NCBI GenBank assembly: GCA_003663355.1
Contig: QMZV01000001.1
Span: forward strand, 1 to 55,624
DNA: 55,624 nucleotides
Origin: Candidatus Aenigmatarchaeota archaeon
Lineage (GTDB): Archaea; Aenigmatarchaeota; Aenigmatarchaeia; QMZS01
Reading direction: 5' to 3'
Part shown: piece by piece, positions 48,808-55,624 of the stretch
Layout: every line of letters begins with the position of its first letter
How positions within the stretch are numbered: position 1 is the stretch's first letter
Notes under the pieces: model-generated
What the model was told of the DNA's origin: nothing
What the model saw: the letters and a program-made list of their open reading frames with translations, nothing else
Database searches by the model: none
Program-made: the position numbers and the translations under genes

Positions 48808-50562
48808 ATGATTGATTACAAAAAATTAGGTTTAAAAGTCGGTATTGAAATCCATCAGAGATTGGCAACAAAAACAAAATTGTTCTGTAATTGCCAAACA
48901 GAAATTAAAGAAAATGAAAGGTCTGTTTTTGAATTTAAAAGAAAACTAAGGCCTACAGCAAGTGAAATTGGAGAAGTGGATAAGGCGGCAATGCAAGAAT
49001 TTTTAAGAGGAAAAGAATTTGTTTATCATTTCTATGAAAATTGCTGCTCAGTTGAAACAGATTCTCAATTTCCAAGAGAGTTAAATAAAGAAGGTCTGAT
49101 AATTAGTTTGCAGTTGGCAAAAATGTTAAAGATGCAAATTCCGGATGAACTCCAAATAATGAGAAAGGTTGTTATTGATGGAAGCAATACAGCCGGATAT
49201 CAAAGAACGGTTTTAATTGCAATTGGAAATGAAAATTCTTATATTGAAACAGAATTTGGAAAAGTTCATATAAAAGAATTGGAACTTGAGGAAGAAAGTG
49301 CAACAAAAATTAGAGAAGAAGGAAGTAAGATACATTATAGATTAGATAGACTTGGAATACCTCTAATTGAATTAAGCTGCGAGCCTGAAATTTGGCATCC
49401 AGAGCAGGCAAAAGAATATGCCTCAAAAATAGGATTAATTTTAAGAAGTTTAAAAGTTCAGAGAGGGATTGGAACAATAAGGCAAGATGTAAATATATCA
49501 ATAAAAGAAGGGGCAAGAATTGAAATAAAGGGTTTTCAGGATTTAAGGAATCTTAACAAACTTGTTGAAAATGAAGTTAAAAGGCAGTTAGATTTGATTT
49601 CAATAAAAAATCTTCTAAAGAACAAAAAAATAAATTTTGAGCAGAGAGAAGTAACGGATTTGTTTAAGAAATCAAACAGCAGAATATTAAAAGAGTTGTC
49701 AAAAACAAAAATTATTTGTTTAAAAATAAAAGAGTTTTCTGGATTATTCAAAAAGAAATGCGGAAATCTAACTTTGGGAAAAGAAATTTCAAATTATGCA
49801 AAATTTTTTGGAATTAAAGGAATTATTCATTCGGATGAAGACCTTAAAAAATATGGTTTAAGTCAAGAAGAAATTAAAAATTTAAAAAAAGAGTTAAGTA
49901 TAGGAAATAGAGATTTGTTTCTGCTAATTGGCGGAAAAAATTGCGATAGGTCTTTAGAATTAATAAAGAAAAGAATTTTGTTTTTAAAGAAGGGGGTGCC
50001 AGAAGAGACAAGATTTGCTGAAGGAGTAAATACAAGATATGGAAGAGAACTCCCAGGAGCTGCAAGAATGTATCCGGAAACAGATTTGCCAAAGATAGAA
50101 ATTGAAGATTATTTAAGAAAAATAGAAATCCCGGAGACCTTGGAAGAAAAAGCACAAAAATTCCAGAACCTCGGGCTGAACAAAGAACTTGCAGAGCAAA
50201 TTGTAATGAGCAAAGATTTAAAATTGTTTGAAGAATTTTTGAAATACAAAGTGGAGCCAAAGATAATTGCGAATCTAATTTTAAATACAAAAAAATATTT
50301 GGAAAGAAGTGGTAAAAAAATAAATAAAAAAGACCTTGAATTTGTCCTTGAATTGCTTGAAAAAAAGAAGATAACAAAAAAAGCAATTTTAGATGTTTTA
50401 GTTAATAAAAGTATAAGAGGTTTTGAACGAATTTCTGGAAAAGAACTTATAAAAATTGTTGAAGAATATAAAAGGAAATATAAAGAAAAAGCAATAAGTG
50501 AGATAATGAAGAAGTATGGAAAAAGGGTTGATAGTGAAGAGGTTTTAAAGTTATTAAGATGA
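48808..50562 (+). CDS. gatE: Glu-tRNA(Gln) amidotransferase subunit E
   Basis: 584 residues. GatE with GatD converts Glu-tRNA-Gln to Gln-tRNA-Gln, the archaeal route to Gln-tRNA. Signature segments: LKVGIEIHQRLATKTKLFCN CQTEI, LRPTASEIGEVDKAAMQEF, VIDGSNTAGYQRTVLIAIGN and HYRLDRLGIPLIELSCEPEI, VQRGIGTIRQDVNISI, RIEIKGFQDLRNLNKLVENE; the inserted AspRS-like domain and the YqeY-like tail (VDSEEVLKLLR end) follow. GatD is not in this window. It overlaps the PHP gene by 4 bases. Confidence 0.95.
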   Translation: MIDYKKLGLKVGIEIHQRLATKTKLFCNCQTEIKENERSVFEFKRKLRPTASEIGEVDKAAMQEFLRGKEFVYHFYENCCSVETDSQFPRELNKEGLIISLQLAKMLKMQIPDELQIMRKVVIDGSNTAGYQRTVLIAIGNENSYIETEFGKVHIKELELEEESATKIREEGSKIHYRLDRLGIPLIELSCEPEIWHPEQAKEYASKIGLILRSLKVQRGIGTIRQDVNISIKEGARIEIKGFQDLRNLNKLVENEVKRQLDLISIKNLLKNKKINFEQREVTDLFKKSNSRILKELSKTKIICLKIKEFSGLFKKKCGNLTLGKEISNYAKFFGIKGIIHSDEDLKKYGLSQEEIKNLKKELSIGNRDLFLLIGGKNCDRSLELIKKRILFLKKGVPEETRFAEGVNTRYGRELPGAARMYPETDLPKIEIEDYLRKIEIPETLEEKAQKFQNLGLNKELAEQIVMSKDLKLFEEFLKYKVEPKIIANLILNTKKYLERSGKKINKKDLEFVLELLEKKKITKKAILDVLVNKSIRGFERISGKELIKIVEEYKRKYKEKAISEIMKKYGKRVDSEEVLKLLR

Positions 50563-51197
50563 TAACAGCAAATTTTCATATACATACAAAATATTCTAAT
50601 GATTCAAATTTAGAGCCTTCTAAAATTCTAAAAATTTCAAAGAAACTAAAGGTTGATGTTCTTGGAATTTGCGATCACAACACAACAGAAGGAGGAATAC
50701 AAACAAAAAAATTGGCGAAAGATATTTTAGTTTTAGTAGGGCAAGAGATAAAAACAGAATATGGGGATATTGTTATTTTTGGGTATGAGGAGAACTTGAA
50801 AGGAGATTTATTTGAGATTTTAGATGAGGCAAAATCTAAAGACCTGTTTGTTGTCTTGCCGCATCCTTTTGATAAATATAGGCATGCAATTGGAAATAAT
50901 TTAGGTGAGGAGAAAATGAAAGAAATTATAAAAAAAATTGATGCAATAGAAGTTTTTAATTCCAGATGTCTTTCAAACAAAAGCAATAAGAAAGCACAAG
51001 AATTTGCTGCTAAATACAATATTCCAGGAATTGCTGCTTCAGATGCCCATTTTGCAAGTGAGTTAGGAAATGCAAGAAATTTTTTGAATTGCAATAAAAA
51101 AGAAGAAGAAATTTATAGAACAATAAAGAAAGGTAAAATAACTTGGGTTGGGAAAAGAACAAAACTTTTAAATCACATAAAGAAATTATGGAAATAA
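50559..51197 (+). CDS. PHP-domain phosphoesterase
   Basis: A 212-residue PHP protein: metal ligands in NFHIHTKYSNDSNLEPSK (HxH), LGICDHNTTEGG (DH), QEIKTEYGDIVIFGYEE (Glu), VVLPHPFDKYRHAIGN (HP), VFNSRC and AASDAHFASELGNAR (DxH). This gives a trinuclear site as in histidinol phosphatase or RNase AM/TrpH-like enzymes; TrpH-type 5'-3' nuclease is the closest in length. The start overlaps gatE by 4 bases and the end overlaps the glycosyltransferase by 10 bases, so it is part of the run. Confidence 0.82.
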   Translation: MITANFHIHTKYSNDSNLEPSKILKISKKLKVDVLGICDHNTTEGGIQTKKLAKDILVLVGQEIKTEYGDIVIFGYEENLKGDLFEILDEAKSKDLFVVLPHPFDKYRHAIGNNLGEEKMKEIIKKIDAIEVFNSRCLSNKSNKKAQEFAAKYNIPGIAASDAHFASELGNARNFLNCNKKEEEIYRTIKKGKITWVGKRTKLLNHIKKLWK

Positions 51198-52168
51198 AAT
51201 ATTATGCAAGATTGAGAGGAGGCATCAGAACTCATTTAGAATATCTCTTAAATCATTTTAAAGCAAAACTCGTAACTTCTGAAGTAATATTTGATTTTTA
51301 TGATGGGACTTATGGTATAAGTAGAGGAATAAAACTATTGCAGAAGGAGATGGAAAGTTGTGATATTTTTCATATTCACCATGCAACGCATTCTTTGGAA
51401 TTGTTAATCCCTTCTTTAACAAAGAAAATGAATAAAAAGCCGGCAATAATAAACACTTTTCATACACCAGTTGGAGAGAATGTTCTTTCTGTATTTTCAA
51501 AAAATTATATGAGATTGATAGCAAGACTTTATAAAGAAACTTCAAAAAAATTTATTGTTGTTGGAACTAAACAGAAAGAAGTTATTGAAGATATTGTTGG
51601 CGACAATCTATTAGTTATTCCGAATGGAGTGGATACAAACAAATTCAAAAGGAAAAAAGCAAAAAGATTTTTTAAAGATTTTACTGTTGGTTATCTTGGA
51701 AGATTGCATATAGAGAAAAATATTTCTTCCTTGGTCAGGGCATGCAAAAAAGCAGGAGCAAATCTTGTAATTGCAGGTACCGGAACCCAATATGAGAAAC
51801 TTAAAAAAATGGAAAACGAGAAATTAAAAGTTTTGGGATTTGTTAAAGATTCAGTAAAATTTTATAACTCAATAGATGTTTTTGCTTCTCCATCACACTT
51901 AGAAGGACATCCTTATACAGTGCTGGAAGCGATGAGTTGCGGGAAGCCTGTAATAGTTTCAAACTTTGGAGGAGAAGAAAAAATTCTTGAGGACTGCGGT
52001 ATTATATGTGGAACAAAAGTTAAAGAAATTTCAAAAGCAATAAAAGAAATCAAAAATATGGATTTAAAGAAAATGGGAAATAATGCGAGAAAGCTTGTAA
52101 AAAGAAAATATGATTTAAAGGATCAAATTGAGAAATTAAATAAAGTTTATAAGTCTGTTTTGAAATAA
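51188..52168 (+). CDS. glycosyltransferase family 4 (GT-B)
   Basis: 326 residues, GT-B fold. N-terminal MEIKYYARLRGGIRTHLEYL; acceptor-domain FHIHHATHSLELLIPSL; a linker with VIPNGVDTNKFKRK (the NGVD signature of GT4); donor-domain VGYLGRLHIEKNISSLVRAC; and the nucleotide-sugar site PSHLEGHPYTVLEAMSCGKP VIVS (ExxxxxxLE). It uses a nucleotide sugar to extend a glycan or lipid. I use ATG 51188 (an in-frame ATG 45 bases upstream lies within the PHP gene). It opens the glycan block of this end of the window. Confidence 0.85.
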   Translation: MEIKYYARLRGGIRTHLEYLLNHFKAKLVTSEVIFDFYDGTYGISRGIKLLQKEMESCDIFHIHHATHSLELLIPSLTKKMNKKPAIINTFHTPVGENVLSVFSKNYMRLIARLYKETSKKFIVVGTKQKEVIEDIVGDNLLVIPNGVDTNKFKRKKAKRFFKDFTVGYLGRLHIEKNISSLVRACKKAGANLVIAGTGTQYEKLKKMENEKLKVLGFVKDSVKFYNSIDVFASPSHLEGHPYTVLEAMSCGKPVIVSNFGGEEKILEDCGIICGTKVKEISKAIKEIKNMDLKKMGNNARKLVKRKYDLKDQIEKLNKVYKSVLK

Positions 52169-52260
52169 TTATCTTTAGGACTGCTGATTGTGTAAACTAA
52201 ATCTTGTCGGAGTGTTAGTTGTAACAAATGCATAAATTTATCTATTTTAGTAAGAATAAT

Positions 52261-53244
52261 TTACTCTAGAGAAAGTATAAAATTTGCTATTTCTTTAGCT
52301 CCATTTTTTAGTTTTTTTTGTTTTCTTATCATATTTCTTCTTGCTCTAAAATCAAAAAGAAGTTTACTAACTTTATCTAATAAATCTTCTTTTGATGCTA
52401 TTTCACACAGACCTTTTAATTTACACTTCTCAGCAACTTCTATTTGTTCAACAGTATTTGGTAAAACTATACAAGGTGTTCTTGCAATTATACATTCCAT
52501 TATAGAAGAATAACCAGAGCAGATAACTAAATCCACACCTTTAATATAGGGAAAGAGGTTTGGAACCTTCTTTAGTTTATATATATTTTTTATATTTTTT
52601 CCACTATATCCTCTAGAGTAAATAGTAGCGTCAATGTTTTTGCTTATTTCCGAAAGGTTAACATCATTTTTACTCGTGCCTGTTGGTATATATAATATTT
52701 TATTTTTGCCTCTAAGTTTTTTAGCCGGTTCTTCGTAGGCTAAAAGCCCAACCAATCTTCTATTTTTCTTTAAAGGTATATCTTCTATCCAAGTATAGAA
52801 AGTAATATCTGCAAAAACTTCTTTATTCCTTATTATCCATTTTCTAAGAAGCCCCTTAAACCCTAATTTAAAATTGAAAGGCTTGAACTCGTGTGTTATT
52901 AAAAAGTTGTATCTTGCATATATTTTACCAATAATTAAACTTACTAATTCCATATCACAGACATGCACATCAGGACGGAATTCTCTGAATAATTTTAAAT
53001 ATTCTTTTCTATGTTGGAAATAGGGTTTTATTAAATCCTTTATTTTAATTTTTTCAAGCGGAAAAAATTTTGGTTGTGGAAGTTCATATACTTTAAAACC
53101 ATTTAGTTTTATAAGTTCCAATCCTGGACCAAAACCTCCAAACACGATTTCAGTATCTTTATTTTTCAAATAATTCGCAATTGCAAGAGACCTTGTTGCA
53201 TGTCCTATTCCACCAGAGCTAAAGGTAAACAAGACCTTCTTCAT
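52261..53244 (-). CDS. glycosyltransferase, MurG/GT28-like
   Basis: 327 residues in GT-B form. N-terminal KKVLFTFSSGGIGHATRSLA (Gly-rich loop GGxGHxxR of GT28/GT1), TEIVFGGFGPGLEL and FRPDVHVCDMELVSLI in the first domain; KILYIPTGTSKNDVNLSEIS and LFPYIKGVDLVICSGYSSIM with TPCIVLPNTVEQIEVAEKC (the donor site; EQ rather than the usual Q/E pair) in the second. Probable transfer of a sugar to a lipid carrier or glycan. It is convergent with the GT4 gene and 40 bases downstream of the GT2 gene. Confidence 0.78.
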   Translation of the reverse strand: MKKVLFTFSSGGIGHATRSLAIANYLKNKDTEIVFGGFGPGLELIKLNGFKVYELPQPKFFPLEKIKIKDLIKPYFQHRKEYLKLFREFRPDVHVCDMELVSLIIGKIYARYNFLITHEFKPFNFKLGFKGLLRKWIIRNKEVFADITFYTWIEDIPLKKNRRLVGLLAYEEPAKKLRGKNKILYIPTGTSKNDVNLSEISKNIDATIYSRGYSGKNIKNIYKLKKVPNLFPYIKGVDLVICSGYSSIMECIIARTPCIVLPNTVEQIEVAEKCKLKGLCEIASKEDLLDKVSKLLFDFRARRNMIRKQKKLKNGAKEIANFILSLE

Positions 53245-53284
53245 TAATTTATTTGTTTAAAACAAATTATCTACTGAACAAAAT

Positions 53285-53998
53285 CTAAATTTTATCAATA
53301 TAACACTTTTTATTATAATTTTCTACTCTAATATTTAAATTATATTTGCTTTTAACAAAGTTTAATCCCCAATTTAGTAAGACTTTTATAGTATTCTCTT
53401 TTTCATATCTCCGCATAGAAAAAAGTATTCTTATTTTTGAATCATAGACAATTTTTCCTTTTTTCTTTAGCCTTAAAGGTAATTCAAAATCATCTCCAGC
53501 ACTATAACTTTTGTATCCTCCCACAGACAAGAAAGGTTTTTTCCTGAAAGCCATATTTGCTCCAACCGTAAGATGAATATTTAAACGAGAAGTTATTAAA
53601 TTAAGCAAACTCATTAATTTTAACATAATGCGATTCTTAAAGGTGTTCTCAAGCGGCTCTTGTTTTCCGTAAACACAAATAATATCCTTTTCCTTAAAAT
53701 TTTCTTTTATTTTCTCCAACCAGTCCCTTGGAGCAATGCAATCAGCATCTGTCGTCGCAATTAGATCGTATTTCGCCAATTTAACTCCATCATTTCTTGC
53801 ACCTCCGACACCTTCGCTTTTTTGCAGGATTACTTTATCCGCATATTTTCTTGCAATTTTTACAGTTCTATCCTCACTCCCTCCATCAACCACAATAATC
53901 TCATATTTATCTCTTGGCAGTGTCTGATTCAAAAGAGATTTCAGACATCTTCCAATATTTTTTTCTTCATTATAAGTTGGTATTATTACCGATATCAT
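53285..53998 (-). CDS. glycosyltransferase family 2
   Basis: 237 residues, GT-A fold. MISVIIPTYNEEKNIGRCLK SLLNQTL start; YEIIVVDGGSEDRTVKIARK; the metal-binding DxD as LIATTDADCIAPRDW; and the acceptor end GANMAFRKKPFLSVGGYKSY SAGDDFELPLRLKKKGK (ED-type catalytic residues as DDFEL). No membrane helix of note. ATG 53998 gives the canonical start. It overlaps the UGM-like gene's end by 29 bases on the same strand, so the two are co-translated. Confidence 0.88.
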   Translation of the reverse strand: MISVIIPTYNEEKNIGRCLKSLLNQTLPRDKYEIIVVDGGSEDRTVKIARKYADKVILQKSEGVGGARNDGVKLAKYDLIATTDADCIAPRDWLEKIKENFKEKDIICVYGKQEPLENTFKNRIMLKLMSLLNLITSRLNIHLTVGANMAFRKKPFLSVGGYKSYSAGDDFELPLRLKKKGKIVYDSKIRILFSMRRYEKENTIKVLLNWGLNFVKSKYNLNIRVENYNKKCYIDKI

Positions 53999-55304
53999 AA
54001 ATATTTCTGCCAAAATTATTTTTAATATAATTTATTGCCGATTTTATGCAAGCATCCATATTTAAATATTTGAATTCAGAAAATCTCCCGCACAAACCAA
54101 TTCCAACTTCTTTAAAAAAATCATAAATTATTTTTATATTATTTTCATAATTCAAGTCATAAACAATATAAGCATATTTTAATCTGGCAATTTTTTTATA
54201 GCACACATCTTGTTTATTGATTAATTTCTTCTTATCAAGATCTTCTATTATATTTTCTATTATCTCTTTATCCTTCATCTTTGAAATAAGATCACCTTCA
54301 TTATAGGTTATTTCCGCCGTCAGCGAAGATTTTCCTTCTGGAGCCATATATGGACTATCATTTTTTGGAAAAATCAATCTGTGTGCTAGAATATTTTTAT
54401 CTGGCAAATAGAGCCAATGAAAATTATTTAGTTTATCTGTATTCAATCCGATCATCACATTTATTAATGAATTGTATTTCAATTCCTTTACAGCATTAAC
54501 AACCTTTTCTGGTACATCATTCAATGCTTTAACTAAATCAAAGATCGGAATTGTTGATATTATTTTGTCAAATTCTTTTTCTTCTTTATTATTTGAAACA
54601 ATCCATTTGTTTTTTTCTTTTTTGATGGATTTAATTTCAAAATTCTTTATTATGTTGTCCATTTTCTCTTCAATAGATTTTATTAGCGATTGTATGCCTC
54701 CATATTTCGGATAATAAAAATAAAGTTGATGAGTATAACCTTCTGTTTTCATTCCAAGAGAAGATTTTATTATATCTTCTGGCGGTGGTTTCGGCACTCT
54801 GCCCTCAATCCAAAATGTTGCCATATCCTCCGTTTTATAATTCCATATTTTCTCATTATAAGGAATCATATATTTTTCTGCAATACCTTTTCCAAATGTT
54901 TGATAAATCCATTCCTTAAAATTTTTTGGTTTGTCAAATTTTTTATTAAGAGTTTTTATAAATTCATTCAAACATTCAAAATTTTCTTCTATTGGAAGAT
55001 CGCTTAATCCGTTTTCAAAAGGATATTTAACGAAATAATTTTTATATAAAATTTTTGTGTTTCTCCTGTTCCTGACTTTGTTGTTTCCCAAAAGATTTAA
55101 CATAAAATTTAGAATTTCTTCATCTCTGGAAAATATAATATGGCCTCCGCCAATATCAAAAGTAAAACCCCGGTCTTGTATTGTTTTGCACAATCCGCCA
55201 CATTCATCACTTTTTTCTAGAATCTCAAAATCAATATTTTTTTGTTTTAACAGATAGCCCAAGATTAACCCCGTTAAACCACCCCCCAAGATTCCAACTT
55301 TCAT
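53970..55304 (-). CDS. UDP-galactopyranose-mutase/protoporphyrinogen-oxidase-like flavoprotein
   Basis: 444 residues. FAD motif MKVGILGGGLTGLILGYLLK, LEKSDECGGLCKTIQDRGFT FDIGGGHIIFS (the GGH motif of UGM-like enzymes), VKYPFENGLSDLP, YTHQLYFYYPKYGGIQSLIK and a C-terminal FAD-binding KYAYIVYDLNYE ... GLCGRFSEFKYLNMDACIKS. Such flavoproteins rearrange UDP-sugars (UDP-Galp to UDP-Galf) or oxidise sugar lipids. The neighbouring glycosyltransferases support a sugar role. Divergent from the last gene by 75 bases. Confidence 0.75.
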   Translation of the reverse strand: MKVGILGGGLTGLILGYLLKQKNIDFEILEKSDECGGLCKTIQDRGFTFDIGGGHIIFSRDEEILNFMLNLLGNNKVRNRRNTKILYKNYFVKYPFENGLSDLPIEENFECLNEFIKTLNKKFDKPKNFKEWIYQTFGKGIAEKYMIPYNEKIWNYKTEDMATFWIEGRVPKPPPEDIIKSSLGMKTEGYTHQLYFYYPKYGGIQSLIKSIEEKMDNIIKNFEIKSIKKEKNKWIVSNNKEEKEFDKIISTIPIFDLVKALNDVPEKVVNAVKELKYNSLINVMIGLNTDKLNNFHWLYLPDKNILAHRLIFPKNDSPYMAPEGKSSLTAEITYNEGDLISKMKDKEIIENIIEDLDKKKLINKQDVCYKKIARLKYAYIVYDLNYENNIKIIYDFFKEVGIGLCGRFSEFKYLNMDACIKSAINYIKNNFGRNIYDIGNNTNL

Positions 55305-55379
55305 TAATAGAATTTGAAATTTTCTTTATTTCTGGTTTTCTAATTTTAACAGATTTATTATTAAAAAAGAATTTTGTTT

Positions 55380-55624
55380 ATGGAAGATAATAAATTTGTC
55401 AGAGAATTGAAGGAAATGGCAACTGGAAAGAGACTTCCAACAGCAGAAGATTTAGGTCCTGGTTATACTTCGCCATTTGAAGAAGAGCCTACAAAACCTG
55501 TAACTCACCAGAATAAACCTGAAAGTGAAAATTTAAAAAAACCAAGTCAAGAAAAAGTAAGTGAAGAAGAATTAGAAAAAGTAAAAGAAAGAGAAGAAGA
55601 ATTTAAAAAAGAATTGTTTAGTAA
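55380..55624 (+). CDS. charged protein, 3' end outside window
   Basis: The first 81 codons are visible: MEDNKFVRELKEMATGKRLP TAEDLGPGYTSPFEEEP, then a Lys/Glu-rich helical stretch (EEELEKVKEREEEFKKEL). A TATA-like tttattattaaa lies about 25 bases before the ATG. The start looks soluble, and the charged helix suggests a coiled coil. No family can be named from this part. Confidence 0.5.
   Translation, partial: MEDNKFVRELKEMATGKRLPTAEDLGPGYTSPFEEEPTKPVTHQNKPESENLKKPSQEKVSEEELEKVKEREEEFKKELFS

Overview
The window is strongly AT-rich and archaeal. Archaeal marker genes include an intein-free RadA recombinase, the exosome subunit Rrp42, the tRNA-dependent amidotransferase subunit GatE, archaeal-type ProRS, O-phosphoseryl-tRNA synthetase (SepRS), ribosomal proteins uL3, uL24, uS14 and uS11, a geranylgeranyl-reductase-type flavoprotein and a CCA-less tRNA-Ser with an intron. 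Ribosomal genes are scattered, genes are packed with 4-base ATGA overlaps, and many long Asn-rich secreted proteins with N-glycosylation sequons are present. Together this suggests a small-genome archaeon of the DPANN type (Woese-/Pace-/Aenigmarchaeota-like). That placement is an inference from gene content, not a phylogeny.

Layout. 0-14.8 kb is an accessory zone. It holds a DPANN-style HTH/EExxH protein and a decayed second copy of it. A 5.2-kb segment (CYTH phosphohydrolase, aldo/keto reductase, EEP nuclease/phosphatase, B12-binding radical SAM) is bounded by a perfect 23-bp inverted repeat. A transposase relic follows, then a four-gene sugar-nucleotide-like operon (Gfo/Idh, DegT aminotransferase, NUDIX, dNMP kinase), an AbiEi gene with a truncated AbiEii partner, a PqqD-MBL fusion with an amidohydrolase relic, proS, and relics of a MazF toxin-antitoxin pair and of a DUF4143-type ATPase. 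14.9-30 kb is mostly housekeeping and surface: two pilin-like/VWA proteins with an extraordinary cysteine cluster, a SerRS-like protein without a recognisable active site, rpl3-rpl24, radA, an ATP-grasp ligase and a 1788-residue subtilisin-like surface protease with a membrane partner. 29.9-33.2 kb holds RelE-type TA genes and a DNA methyltransferase translationally coupled to an Fe-S HhH-GPD DNA-glycosylase-like protein. 33.3-43.8 kb has sepS, a GGR flavoprotein, scpB, a membrane/coiled-coil operon including an overlooked 41-residue gene, further coiled-coil proteins, an overlooked uS14 gene and porB. 43.8-55.6 kb has rps11 with a TnpB element abutting its stop codon, a membrane-anchored DUF151 nuclease-like protein, rrp42, a PIN protein, tRNA-Ser(GCU) with an intron in its D-loop, a lipoprotein, gatE, a PHP phosphoesterase and a glycan-synthesis block (three glycosyltransferases and a UDP-galactopyranose-mutase-like flavoprotein).

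The best candidates for something undescribed are: (1) the methyltransferase/HhH-GPD glycosylase pair at 31.2-33.2 kb, which looks like a two-gene restriction-modification or modification-repair system whose second protein is a DNA glycosylase rather than a PD-(D/E)XK nuclease; (2) the D-loop tRNA intron; (3) the VWA protein with about 25 cysteines in 100 residues; and (4) the SerRS-like protein lacking visible catalytic residues, next to ribosomal genes in a genome that also has SepRS. All identifications are from reading sequence and remembered family motifs; no database search was run.
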